From Desarmillaria ectypa (lineage: Eukaryota; Basidiomycota; Agaricomycetes; Agaricales; Physalacriaceae): 64,000 nt of DNA. The stretch lies in assembly GCA_030407005.1 (NCBI GenBank), contig JAUDYN010000004.1:496001-560000 (forward strand). Reading direction: 5' to 3'. The notes beneath the pieces are model-generated. The model worked only from the letters and a program-made list of their open reading frames with translations, had not been told where the DNA came from and did no database searches. The position numbers and the translations under genes were made by a program. Of the stretch, positions 20,676 to 31,620 are shown in pieces; the first letter of the stretch is position 1, and the number at the start of each line of letters is the position of its first letter.

Positions 20676-23534
20676 CTATGAGGGCCTCACTGCGGGGGGC
20701 TTATCTCTGTTCTTCAAAACGAGCCTTTTCCCTTTAAAGTTCTGCATGTTGTTGAGGAACATCCGATATGATATAAATCCACCTAGGGTCTCTTCATTAA
20801 ATGGAGTTTGCGATGGCCCCTGCGACGGTGCAGAGGCTGAGCACGGTTGAACACTGTCGAGATCGAATTCATCTTCGACTGCCTGATGCACGTTGCGAGG
20901 CTCCTTCGATCTCGCTCGCGCTAAGACCCCCTCTGCAAACTCACTGCGGATGGCCGTGAGGCAAGGTTGGAAGGCTTCGAAACTTACAGACACCTGAATG
21001 GGTTCTTCATCAAGTAAAAAGGATCTCTTGAGATTGGCCAATATCTCCCAAGATATTTCACGGTCGAACCACTCGGAAAGGGGTTCAGAGATCTCCGCCA
21101 ATTGCGACATGCCGTGGGGCTGGGTTTTTTTTAGGATGGAGTGGCGGCAGCAGATCAGCAACATGACATAAAATAGGGCCTCTAAATCGTGGCGGTAAAG
21201 ATGTGGACCGGAATCCTTTCGTTCCTTAAGAAGATCGAAAGCCATGTAAGGCGGTGTGCCCGTGCGACGAAGGGACGTGGCCTCATTAATGGGAAGTAAC
21301 GATGAAAGATCAAAGTCGTTGAGGACGCCGATGATATTCCCCTTGCTGTCGATCCGATACATGAGATTAGCCAGACTTATGTCTCGATGAAGTATGCGAG
21401 GATGATCGTAAAGCCACTTATGACCTACAAGTGAACGTCAGAACAAAATACAGAAAAAGAGATGATAAAAGCGCACATTGAAGTATATCGACAAAGACTT
21501 GTGCGTAGTCACTGTCTTTTCGAAGACTTGTGATCGGGAACAGCTCTTCCAGAACAGTAATACGGAGAACGCGTTCTTCGTACGTGCCCTCTCTTGTACC
21601 AACGAACTTGCCGTCGTGCATCATTTTTGCAATTATCTTCTGCGCCGAATCGTCATCGAAATCGAAGTCTTGCTCGTGGAGTATATTCGGGAGGTGATCT
21701 AGAATCCAGTGCCTCTTGTTGTCACCAGCCAACTGTTTGGCTTTCGCCTTGGCGATGTCAAGCAACGCCTTTTCCGACTTCCGCGAGGCGCTCGGCCAAC
21801 TGATTTTGACAACCAACTTCATGCCACTCCACTCAGTGCATGTCGCACAGATGACACATGTATCACGACCAATGAGACCTCGCTGACGGTAGACGGTTTT
21901 GCCCAATTTAAGCTTGATGGCTTTGCTGTTCCTCTCAAGGTTCATGATGAGTCCACAGAACAGCGTCTTCGGGTCTTTTGAAACAGTGTTGAATCGGTTG
22001 AAATCGGTGATGTACGGGTCTTCGATGATATGGTGAAGGATACCGCGCTGTTTGAGCGTAAGACGGTGACATCCTATTAACATGGCAATGAACAGGATCT
22101 CATCATCTTTGTTCGCGAGATCGATGGCTTGGGAAACAATAATTGCGGACCGATCGTAGTAGGATAGCTGGATGCGGTCGCGGTCAATGAGGGTTGCAAG
22201 TGCATGGGATCTCAGTCCGGCATTTGATAGTATTTGGAGAGCATAGCGTGCACACTGAATGCGAGCTTTTTCTGCCCTATCCGTCCCTAGCGCGAACCCA
22301 TCTTCGTCGAGGACTTTCTGTCCCCTGGGGCGCGCCAATTTGCCCTTGGACGATACTGTTTTGGCTACTCGAGAGAATTTTGACGACGATTGCTAAACAT
22401 ATAGGATCAGTGAATGTCAAGAAGAGGAAGAGCATCCGCATACCTCATTATACGGGTCCGCTTTGCGCTTTCGACCTCGAGAAGCACCCTGTGAGCTCTC
22501 ACTTTCCTGTGCAGAGGGCGGACCAGATGATGCGGCAAGCTTGGTTCCACTATTTTCGTATGTGCGATTCTTCTGCGGTCGAGTCGTCAAGGGATCCTTG
22601 CCATCTGACATGAAGAATAAGGACATAAGACATTGGCTTTAGCAAGGAAAGTATTACCTTTAGTTAATAGTCTAATCGCATCATAACCTTCGTCGATGGT
22701 ATCATCAGTGGCTTTCATCTCCTTGATTTCGATAATATGAGGCCACCCAGGAATACATTGGGCATTTGAAGGATTTGATTTGTCTTCGCCGATGGTTTTG
22801 ATGTATTCCCGAGCTGCAAAGTTCCGAGGAAGACTAAATATCGTACGCAGCATGCCCACGATGTCAGGGCGAACCATGTCGCTTGACCCTCGGACGACAC
22901 AAGGGTCCATACGGTGAAACTGAATGATGTTGCCATTCGAAACTCGAGTTTTGGGTCGTTTTTGAGCCACCTCAATAACACGATTGCAGAGGTCTGCATG
23001 AGGAGTATACAGACTCCTCTCCTTCTCATAACCTGTTCCGACTACGTCACATAGGCCCAGGTAGTGCCGAAATAATTGTCGGAAGCTTTTGTCTTTCTGG
23101 ACAGCATCGATGACCGGCTTGAGAGAGACGCGCCAGTCATCGGGAAGATGTAGGATATTGATGAGAAACGTCTCGAACTCGATAAATACGCGATGGCGAA
23201 GGTCCTCCCTGAGGTAGGCATCTGCTTCAACGACTTTATGTTTGTGGCCATCTTGCGTCTGCAACTCGACCACCGAGTGGCTCGCACTTCCATGGCCGTA
23301 CGGGGTATTCTGGAGTTTGGGCTTGGGTATTGCCGCCCGAGGCTGCTGCGATGTTCCATGTACAGGGAGGTCGTCGTCCTCGGAGTCATCATCAGAGGAG
23401 AGGTTGTTTTTATTGGGTGGCGTAGTGGGCACCGGGTCTGGCGATGATGAACCATTGTCGCGAGATTGGCGCGACAGGATTCGTTTACTCCGACGTCGTT
23501 CGATGCGTTTGGAGGTAGACGAACGCGTCGCCAT
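20676..23534 (-). CDS. FunK1 fungal-type protein kinase, full-length copy
   Basis: FunK1 kinases are a family expanded in mushroom-forming fungi; substrates are generally unknown. Translation probably starts at 23534 (MATRSSTSKRIERRRSK); an in-frame Met at 23582 is the alternative. The basic, Ser-rich N-terminus is followed by the FunK1 N-terminal region (HVVELQTQDGH-like text, YLREDLRHRVF, HIIEIKEMKATDD), then introns at about 22611-22667 and 22390-22440 with a KRKADP linker. The kinase core begins with KVLDEDGFALGTDRAEKARI. After an intron at about 21426-21478 comes HKWLYDHPRILHRDISLANLMYR with the catalytic HRD; DFD replaces DFG, as I expect for this family. The activation segment is TGTPPYMAF. 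The gene ends with KDKPPAVRPS at 20676. No frame breaks are seen. Its 5' two-thirds forms the right arm of the inverted repeat. Confidence 0.85.
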
Positions 23535-24449
23535 TCTAGCGTAGGATGGTGGGGGGGCTCCGATGAATATCAGGACAGCCATGTCGAATAATATATGGAA
23601 CCGGAGAACAATGGTTGTTACTGATATGGTGGGAGGAACACGACTTCCTGCCCGCGCACGTGATCGATGTCATTGTTTTTTTCATGCATAATCGTGACTC
23701 CCGATTTAGCATTCAACGCCGGGACTTTTTGCAGACTGGTTGCCTAAGCATTTTTCAGACTCCTCGCCCTCACATCCCGCTATGCCAGAGCTGATAACTA
23801 CTGGTACTCTCCATGAGCTCTTACCGTTTCCCTATGGTATTTTCCATAATTTGATTCAAGAATTCACTTCTGTCGCCACATCCGGCTCAGGGCGGTGTTT
23901 TCTCTGTTCTGCCACGCGAGTTCACCACCTAGTATGGACACTTGCTTCAAGGCCCATATGCGTCATCTCGCCTTCACATCGATAAATGACTCGGATCGCC
24001 CGGCTGTTGAGGAAACAAGAGGAATCGTTGTCATGGTGGATAATCAATCTACCAGGATCTAACATCAGCGCACTACGAGCATTCGAATTTGCAAACTGGG
24101 CATGAGACACGCCCATTGTCTTTTTCACTCTCATTACCCTTCGCGCTGCACATTCTTGGTTATGCCTTGATCTGGATGTCTTTATTGACGCGTACATGAA
24201 GTACCTAAGGAGTATATAATGTAAGGAATAATACATAGAATAGTCATGTGGCATAGTCTGAGCAAGATAATAATGTGTGGATGATGAACGGTATCTATAT
24301 AGCAATGGTATGATAATCCTCTATAATAGCGTCCCGATGAAAAAGTCCCAAATGCTGATGAATAATGATGAATAATGATAGGATAGCGATGCAATGTGAT
24401 AGCAATGAAGATGAAGGATGAGTAGTGTCCTTGCGTTTCTAACGAAACG
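21175..24449. repeat. right arm of large inverted repeat
   Basis: This is the inverted partner of 14151-16135. It includes the FunK1 exons up to HLYRHDLEALF, the FunK1 promoter region and about 0.8 kb of outer non-coding sequence. It carries about 1.28 kb (roughly 22330-23610, the FunK1 N-terminal exons) that the left arm lacks. It ends at the hairpin at 24434-24449. Confidence 0.85.
24434..24449. other. terminal hairpin of right arm
   Basis: The bases CGTTTC-TAAC-GAAACG form a perfect six-pair stem at the outer end of the right arm, matching the position of the left hairpin but with two stem pairs changed. Confidence 0.7.
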
Positions 24450-24620
24450 TCTTCACACCTGGCACTTCCTCTACACTAATCGTCACAACTTGTTCCCAGG
24501 TCGGGGCGAATTTTTTGCAGTGACCACAGTAAGGATAAAGATATTCGATGAACCAGACGCCACTAGCAATGGTTGTCTCGAAATTATCGGGTGTTAGTAC
24601 TGATGTCTTGACGGGCACCC
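24450..24620 (-). pseudogene. antisense PDI exon-1 fragment
   Basis: The reverse complement matches the PDI-like gene at about 1046-1212, covering VPVKTSVLTPDNFETT through PYCGHCKKFAPTWEQ to EEVPGVK. It starts just after the signal peptide and stops near the end of that exon, with roughly ten percent base differences. There is no start codon or downstream exon. Unlike the TDP1 fragment it keeps most of its CpGs. Confidence 0.85.
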
Positions 24621-24625
24621 ATGAG

Positions 24626-26512
24626 CTCTCCGGGCCCGACGAAAGACTCTGGCTTGGTCCCATTCCTCAAAGACTCCGCTACAATCCAATGAGGCGTTTG
24701 CGTATACTTTCGGTACCATCCATATTTTGATTTGGTGCTCATTTGTCGCTCATTTACAGCCTTGAAGTTGTGACGACTCTGTACTACTATCAACCGTTGC
24801 TGAATAGGTCCGGGAGGTTGGAAAGCACCTAGATTCTGATAGCCAACTCTTCCATAGTTCAATTCTCTGAGTCTTTTGGGGTCTTGTATATTGATTCCTC
24901 GAGGTCCGTCGTATTGCCTTCTTACGATCATCTCTGATGTATATATCTTCAGGGAACCTGCTATTCTCTAAGCTGGGCTTGACTTTTTAATACTTCGACG
25001 TCAGCACCTCACACCATTCACAGGCCTCTTCTTCCTCCCACCTCTCGGCAACCTGATCAGACGCCGTCAACTGATGCTCGGCTTCCTTCTCTGTTCCACT
25101 GTTATCACACTCTCTCGCCCTCGTTCGCAACTGGACTGCTTCCCTTGCTCTCTCCTTTCTGACAGGTATATTCAATGTTTTGCCGCAAGTTCCCAATTCT
25201 CTAATAGCGGGCGTGGCTCCTCCCTCCCAATGTCACTTCTGTATATCCATCCTTGTCTCTGGGTCAATCATGGGAATCTTGGTAGCACGGGTCTTCGCGG
25301 GAATCAAGCCCAGTACACGGAGTGGCGGACGATGTATTACTTTGCTGTGGGCATGCAGGTAGTGGTGTTGGTAGGCTGTTACGCGATGATCCCAGACTAT
25401 GTGGCGAAGAATCGGGATGATCTGGTGTATTGGGAACTTTTGAGGTCAATGATGAAGTTTGCAGTCAGGGAACATTGTTGATTTAGGTGACTTCGTTTGT
25501 GACCTTTTGCATTGTATTTATGGTTAACTCTAGGCGTGTCTGGTGAACTTGCTCTCCGCAGCAGGGTTCTCGAATTTTTCGGTCACGCTAACCTTCTTGC
25601 TCGGTGGCCCGCCGTATAATTATTCCACGTAAGTGCCCGTTTGCCGTTCAGGATCCGATTTAGCAGCGTCACTGTTTCCTAGCTGCAACCTAGATGATCA
25701 AATTCCTCCTCATCAGCCTGTCAATGGGGCTTTTTGGACTGATAGGAATTTCTGGCATCTGTATGGCACCGCTTGGTGAGTCAAATCATGTTTTGTGGCT
25801 GGTTTGGTCTTACGGTCGTACGACTAGTACAATTAGCAAGTCCGTTACTTGATGAACTGCACCCGTGGTATAGCATGGTCCTGGGCTCTATACTTTACGC
25901 TCGTCTCCAGGCTCTGTTACTAGTAGTGGGCGCGGCCGGGATTCATACTGCTCCTGTCAGTATTATCACAAATACTAAGCTTCATGTTAGCGAACTCGTA
26001 CTGATCTCTGAAGGAAGATCATTTTGGCTAGATACCTTTTGCCGAATTCTGAAAATCTCCGTTCAAATGTTAATATTCAAGTAAGTTTCCCTTTATCGTA
26101 TGACTTTACCCTGTTTTAATACTTTGTACAGCATTTCGGTAGATACTAGTGGTCGACTAAATGCCCTGTTCCTTATATCGGTGAGATAGTGGGAATTTCT
26201 TTCAGTCGCTACACTGATCTGGTTTCATTTCAGCTCTTCCTTGGCCAAGTGATGGATGCGGATGCTGGTTCACGCGTATTTTTGACTGCCGGATGGCAAG
26301 CCAGAGCGGGTTTATCATTGGGTTGGACTAATGCCCACCTTCTGTTGCTTCTCGTGTTTGGACCACATTGTGAGCGCAACACCTGGTTCGGATACGAAGG
26401 TGAGTTTAGAATGGGGAAGAAGGCCGAGCCGATACACAAGGACTCGGAGACCGGAGAGAACACCTCAGAGGGTAACTTGCATGAAACTTCAGAGGTTGCC
26501 TATATTTTGTAA
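24626..26512 (+). pseudogene. MFS transporter, 5'-damaged
   Basis: This is a major facilitator membrane transporter, probably with twelve membrane segments when intact; its substrate is unknown. The N-terminal motif LGPIPQRLRYNP sits at 24653-24690, right against the PDI fragment, so the true start appears lost or displaced. VTTLYYYQPLL follows near 24765 after a frame change, but the expected residues before GLFFLPPLGNLIRRRQLMLGF (25011) are not found. The 200 bases between contain stops in all plus frames. From there on the gene looks good: SIMGILVARVFAGI, QYTEWRTMYYFAVGMQ, GFSNFSVTLTFLLGGPPYNYS, a loop before LHPWYSMVLGS, LFLGQVMDADAGSRVF, and the end GPHCERNTWFGYEG with a Lys/Glu-rich tail stopping at 26510-26512. 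It could be a gene with an unusual 5' end, but rearrangement damage is more likely. Confidence 0.6.
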
Positions 26513-26832
26513 ACATCTCCCCATTCATGGCAGACATGTGGAGATATTTGAGGTCAAGGTTAGTTTTGATTGTGTACCGACAGCTTAACCTACTATTCAA
26601 ATACCGTGACATCGAGCAAGACCATTTCTGAGTGCAGGAATGAAGAACTTGGATTTTTAATCACCTTATCCGAGGAGGTTTAAAGAGTTGTTTTTGCTCG
26701 CATCTGCACTGTTCAGCCAATAGATCAAGCACTAAGCAAAGGTAGCAAAAGAATACCGGATAACAACCGAATAATAGCCGGGTTATCGTAATTTCACGTA
26801 CGTAAACACCACTGAATATATCTATTCAACTC
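26513..26832. other. intergenic
   Basis: About 320 bases between the MFS gene and the next small frame. No gene is seen, and there is no clear promoter element. Confidence 0.4.
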
Positions 26833-26850
26833 TTGCTTCCTCCCGTCATG

Positions 26851-27114
26851 TCCATGATAACAAGACGACTTTCTACTACAGCTTTCAAGGCCAATCCTCG
26901 TCGGTCCCTACTGCCAGTACAGCCCCGCGGTGATGGATGGGCTGATCAAGCAGAATTCACGATGCTAGGCAGTGACCCGCTTCCTCTGCAACACCGTCCA
27001 CAAGTCCCTTTCTTCAGAGCTCAGTATCCTACCGCGAATGAGATGTCATCGACCGGGAACAATTCACGTGTTTGGATGTTATTATGTGTTTTTTTATCCA
27101 TCCGTCTCTTATGA
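26851..27114 (+). CDS. small hypothetical protein, possible mitochondrial targeting
   Basis: The frame starting MSMITRRLSTTAFKANPRRS has the Arg/Ser/Thr-rich, acid-free N-terminus typical of mitochondrial presequences. GWADQAEFTMLGSDPLPLQ and VPFFRAQYPTANEM follow, which read like real protein. The end is unclear: an intron may begin after the stretch GNNS near 27066. I do not recognise the family, and the 3' part of the gene is unresolved. Confidence 0.4.
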   Translation, partial: SMITRRLSTTAFKANPRRSLLPVQPRGDGWADQAEFTMLGSDPLPLQHRPQVPFFRAQYPTANEMSSTGNNSRVWMLLCVFLSIRLL

Positions 27115-28579
27115 TCTGTTTTCTAATGTTGCTATGTCGTTTAGCTTCGGAATTCATGTCCAGAACTCCCGCTCAAAATCGCTCATCTCTCTGATGTGCT
27201 GCAGTTGTAGATATTGATATGTTCAACTCCGGTATGTATGATTTGCCGTTCTTTGAAAGATCATTGTGCTAATCTTGCTTATTTTCAATTGTCCGTCACC
27301 TCTTGTCTTACGAGGATGTATTTCCCGCGCCGTATGCGTTTGTTTCACGAATTCATTTCCTGGTTCTCAGAAGCAATCTCTTTGGCAGAGATTTTTGTTT
27401 ACGAGAGTCGAGGTACATTACATTGTACTCGAAGACTGTTTGCCTCGGGTCAAAATTAAACTTGTTGAATACAGACAATTTTTTTAGGACGTGTTCGCCT
27501 ACAAAGGGCCACCGGTGGGGGCAGAGTGAGGGTATGTGCCTCAACGTCAAGTCTTCACATGGGTGTCGGTACTTCGCGCCACAAGATAAATGAGGAAGTT
27601 TCCACAGATGCTTGACATCCATACCAGCTGTTGCATCTCCTAGCAAAACGGCTTATCAACCGATTGAGGCGATATCACGAAGGCATGCTCTTCAATGAAA
27701 ACGCGTTCAAGTTTGTACCCAATCAACGATACGAATCTGGTGGCAACAAAATACATTATTTGGCCGATGCACAATGTACCGGTATAACGACTTATACCAA
27801 AGCCCTGCCAGAGGTCCACTCCCGGGAAACTAATACACAGAGTATATTTATTCATATTTGAAACTGAAAGAAACCTTGATTGATGCCATTTTCATTGTTG
27901 ATTCTACCACAGTTGCATAAACGAATCCTGACTCCCCGTAATCTCGGACTCTAACACTCTGCCGCTCTGGCACCAGAACCCTCCCAAGATATAAGTGGGA
28001 TCTGGACGAAGTCTGGATGTCAGAAAAGGTTATGCCGTCTTTTATCCGGACGAATCGACGAGGTTTGCGTTTCTTGTCAGCCAGACGTCAGCCACACAAG
28101 ACGGATACCATGTCACAACAGGAACATTTCTACGTGAGTCAACGAAAGCGCTATTGGTAGCACTCCTCTGGCTGCCGACATATTCAGAGACATTTAATAA
28201 GCAACGCTCAGCAACCATCAGGAAACTGGTAGAGGCAGGGTTTTATCCGACCAATTTTTCGTTTTGCTGCTCGAATATTTTGGGCTTCGTTGATAAGCAC
28301 TAACGCCGCCTAAACCCTTTAGAAGAGTCACAGTGCTATGTACTTATCATGACGCCGAGATTGATAGTACTTCCTCCATGTGGAACTCAACCTGTTTATA
28401 ACCCTCCCGAAATGGCACGATGTTAGACTATATATTCCAGTGCGTGACGTGGTGAATGCAAAGACCACGCATTTAATGCTACCCTGAAGGTCCGTATGTT
28501 CGGTGCCTTCATCCACAATATACTTGGTACAGGAGTTGAGGTACGCGCATCTCGTGGCTTAACATTTAGCATCTGGCTC
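27115..28579. other. gene-poor stretch with short open frames
   Basis: About 1.5 kb with several open frames of 60-100 codons on both strands (for example 27631-27861 plus, with AKRLINRLRRYHEGMLF, and 27995-28303 plus). None has a start, splice pattern or motif I can support as a gene. It may hold a decayed gene and the promoter of the F-box gene. Confidence 0.35.
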
Positions 28580-30241
28580 ATGAATGATGCTCTGTTAGCT
28601 ACAATGCGCACCAACTCAGAGACGATATCCCTTTGTAAGCAATGCTCCGCATCATTCGCCTCCCCTCTGCACCCTATTCCATTCCACCTTCACAACACAC
28701 TTCGCACCGGTCAAGAATTAGACCCGGAAAACGCTGCATCCATATGCAAAACGATTCCATCCTTGTACTCAAAACTAGCAGACTACAATGCCGAAATTTC
28801 TCGATTTGAGAGCATACTGGTTCAGCTCAGACACGGTCGAGATGAGCTGAGACTTTGCCTCGACGCATGGGAGTCCCGCTTGGCTCCGGTTCGTCGACTC
28901 CCCGTAGAAATTTTGACGGATATCTTCAAAGAAGCATGTAGCCCGATGCCAACGCCCTCGTATTTCCCGGCCCGCAATGCCATCCAAGCCCTCACTATCA
29001 CTCCCCTTCGTCTCGCCTCGGTATGCTCGTTTTGGCGGAGTATCGCACTCTCTACTCCAGAAATGTGGACATGTGTTTACGGGCATGCAAATCAGGCAGA
29101 CATCAGCGAGGCACTGCGCAATGTCATCAGCCTCTATCAGGATCGTTCCTGCCCCCGTCCCTTATCCATTTTTGTTTCTGCATTATTTGCAAACCAGTCC
29201 ACTCGTCAGGCTGTCGAAAGGCTCCGACAAGACTACAGAGTCTTTGACAAGCTCTTTGCTGGATGCTTAGATCTGGCGAGATGCCGCAGGCTGGTGTTTG
29301 ACATTGACCCATTCAAAGTGTTGCGCTCCCATCTCAACCTTTCCGATGAGCATAGCTTCGTATGGCCATCTCTAGAATGTCTCGAACTATCTCAGCAAGA
29401 CGTTTGGGCCGAACGTTCATACCGCTGCACCTTGTTCGAGAAGGCGCCAAAGCTGCGAGAACTTCATCTTAGGGGAGGGAATATATCGATCGCAGGGTAT
29501 GTCCTACCGATACATCAGATCCATTCACTCACTCTCCACGAATACGCATCGGAATACGTCTCCAACCTGCTGAGGTCTAGTGTCAACCTGAGGCACCTCA
29601 CGTTGTCTCATTGGGATTCTAGTGGACGGCCTCGGGGAGCATCCTCCGTGCTTCGATGTCTACGGTCTCTTACTGTGATAAGCTATGGGGTGTGCGATTT
29701 CCTCGAGACGTTCGAGTTGCCAACGCTTACGCATCTTGTGTTGGATACAAATATCTGTACGGAAGAGTTACACAAGAATGTTGATGCAGGCATTTTCCCT
29801 ATCTATTACCAGTCAATGGTGTCTCGTTGCGCAAAGTCCCTTACAAAGCACCGAGCCTCCCTTTCTCATCTAACATTGAAAGATCTTCCCTTCGACTCTA
29901 AAATGGTCGTTGAATTTCTTTTCAGAGTTCCTAACCTTAGACGGCTTTCTATCATTGAAAAGAAGGAATTGGAAAGCTTTTACACGCTCGACCAGCATTT
30001 AATGGATTATCTCTCGAAGCCAAAGATTCTGCCAGGTCTCGAGCGAATTGACCTAGCTTGGTCGAATAACAACGTAGATCTTGATGAGGATGCCATAATA
30101 AGGATGTTGGAATACCGAGTGGACAAGACGATTCTGAAGTCTGTGGTCATTGGACCACGAGATGGAGGCGAGTTGCGGAACGATACGTTAATTCGGATGC
30201 AGTCGATAAGAGAGCGAGGAATCAGAGTTATGGTATGGTAA
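28580..30241 (+). CDS. F-box-like protein with leucine-rich C-terminal region
   Basis: F-box proteins link substrates to SCF ubiquitin ligases. This single-exon gene reads from MNDALLATMRTNSE at 28580 (an in-frame ATG at 28496 is possible) to the stop at 30239-30241. A heptad-like stretch around LADYNAEISRFESILVQL is followed by the F-box-like motif RRLPVEILTDIFKEACSP and VCSFWRSIALSTPEMW, the pattern seen in the large Agaricomycete F-box family. The remaining 400 residues show repeated LxxLxLxx units such as LHLRGGNISIAG, LRHLTLSHWDSSG, LTHLVLDTN and LSHLTLKDLPFD, that is, degenerate leucine-rich repeats. The target is unknown. No frame breaks are seen. Confidence 0.8.
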   Translation: MNDALLATMRTNSETISLCKQCSASFASPLHPIPFHLHNTLRTGQELDPENAASICKTIPSLYSKLADYNAEISRFESILVQLRHGRDELRLCLDAWESRLAPVRRLPVEILTDIFKEACSPMPTPSYFPARNAIQALTITPLRLASVCSFWRSIALSTPEMWTCVYGHANQADISEALRNVISLYQDRSCPRPLSIFVSALFANQSTRQAVERLRQDYRVFDKLFAGCLDLARCRRLVFDIDPFKVLRSHLNLSDEHSFVWPSLECLELSQQDVWAERSYRCTLFEKAPKLRELHLRGGNISIAGYVLPIHQIHSLTLHEYASEYVSNLLRSSVNLRHLTLSHWDSSGRPRGASSVLRCLRSLTVISYGVCDFLETFELPTLTHLVLDTNICTEELHKNVDAGIFPIYYQSMVSRCAKSLTKHRASLSHLTLKDLPFDSKMVVEFLFRVPNLRRLSIIEKKELESFYTLDQHLMDYLSKPKILPGLERIDLAWSNNNVDLDEDAIIRMLEYRVDKTILKSVVIGPRDGGELRNDTLIRMQSIRERGIRVMVW

Positions 30242-30417
30242 ATTTGACGATGCCGACCTTGTACATAATTATCAGTGTATGTTGTAAATACTTATTGGTT
30301 TGCGTGTTACCTGCTGTGGGCAGTGGTCGTATAGCACGTTTGTCAGCATTGTCACGGTCGGCGGTATGTTCCGCGCTCGTCTTCGACCAGATCCACAGCA
30401 ACGCTTGTACTGTTTTT

Positions 30418-31136
30418 CTATTTTACGGGTGGACTCGATACTATTCTTTCCAGTGTGCATTTTAGGACTCTTTTTTCGCCTCTTATGTTAGCCAAATGGT
30501 CCTGTTCTCGGTCATAACATAAAAGCCAGCATCCTTCGCTTTCCTCCATCACCACAAAGCCCTCCCAGCCCTCGAACAACAGCCTTTCTTTGTTCTCCGT
30601 CCAGTCCCAAGGCCCTACCAAGTGAGGAAGACTCTGTGTCTTGCCTCCATGTTCAACCAACATCGTATCTTTGTTCACATATATCCAGTTCAGCTCCGGC
30701 GGATCTGGTCTAATGGTGCTGACAAGGCCTCGCGGCTTGTCATTCCAAGGATAATCGACGTAGAAGCCGCTGAATCCATGCCCATCCTCAAATTTTCGCT
30801 GCGAAGAATCCTGATCATCGAGGTACAGCTGCAAAACATTCAGTTTCTCAGCGACGGGATATTGCTAGATGGACACACCTTTCGGTTACGCAAGACTACC
30901 TGCTTGCCTTCCACCTGGTTCTTAAACTGCGAGTCCTCATTGCAATGCGCTATGAGGGTGAACTTTTTCAGTCGAGGGTCGTCCGGATCAGGCGGGTTTG
31001 CAGGTTTTGAAGCCGCCTTCCCTTGTTGTTGAGCTCCAGCACCTTGTGCAATACTAGCAACAGAGGCAGCTACTCCAGACGCTGCAAGGGGTATTGCGAC
31101 GCCGCCTGCTGCGATACCAATGACGCCCAACACCAT
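30418..31136 (-). CDS. hypothetical protein with hydrophobic N-terminus
   Basis: Two exons join in frame across a short intron (about 30831-30887): MVLGVIGIAAGGVAIPLAASGVA..., which ends VVLRNRK, then LYLDDQD... The N-terminus is a long Ala/Gly-rich hydrophobic segment that could be a signal anchor, followed by a Pro-rich linker (PANPPDPDDPR). The second half has the motifs FSGFYVDYPW, RGLVSTI, PPELNWIYVNKDTM, VGPWDWTE and WLLCYDRE. I recall this pattern from a fungal protein family of unknown function found in both basidiomycetes and ascomycetes. The stop is at 30418. It lies tail to tail with the F-box gene. Confidence 0.65.
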
Positions 31137-31620
31137 GTCGATGATGGCTAGTGACTGTTTGTGTTTAGCGCAAATTACCTGTCGTTAGCCCTCTTCACAG
31201 TCCTAAATGATAACGTCACTTAACACGAACAAACAAATCTTATCTTATCCATCTTGACGCGAACCTTCGAAACCAAAGTTCGAGCTCGGCGAGAGATCTG
31301 CCAGGATCTGTCGTAACAGTTGGTTCTATTTTTGATCCGCTGTTTCCCCTGTCAATTTTACCATTCACCTCAGATCTCTCCCGCCTTATCCAAGTACGTT
31401 CTGAAAATTTCTGATAAATCAAGAATTTCTATCATCTCTGACGATACTACAACTGCTCCATTATGCTGTCATCAAAATCCCAATTCAGCCGCGAGGTGGT
31501 GGATGTTCATGAGGGATCGATAAACTACTACAAGATGCATATGATTTTTGGTCATTGCTTCCCAACCCCAAGCCAATTGTTCTACATCTCCGTAATGGCA
31601 GATCGCCCGAGTAGCATTAA
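31137..31620. other. intergenic
   Basis: Between the hypothetical protein start and the CFA-synthase-like stop. Short frames only, and no gene is supported. Confidence 0.45.

Noticed and set aside
24584..24931. 115-codon minus-strand frame ending in the PDI fragment
   Set aside because: It is antisense to recognisable MFS N-terminal sequence on the plus strand and has no motif of its own.
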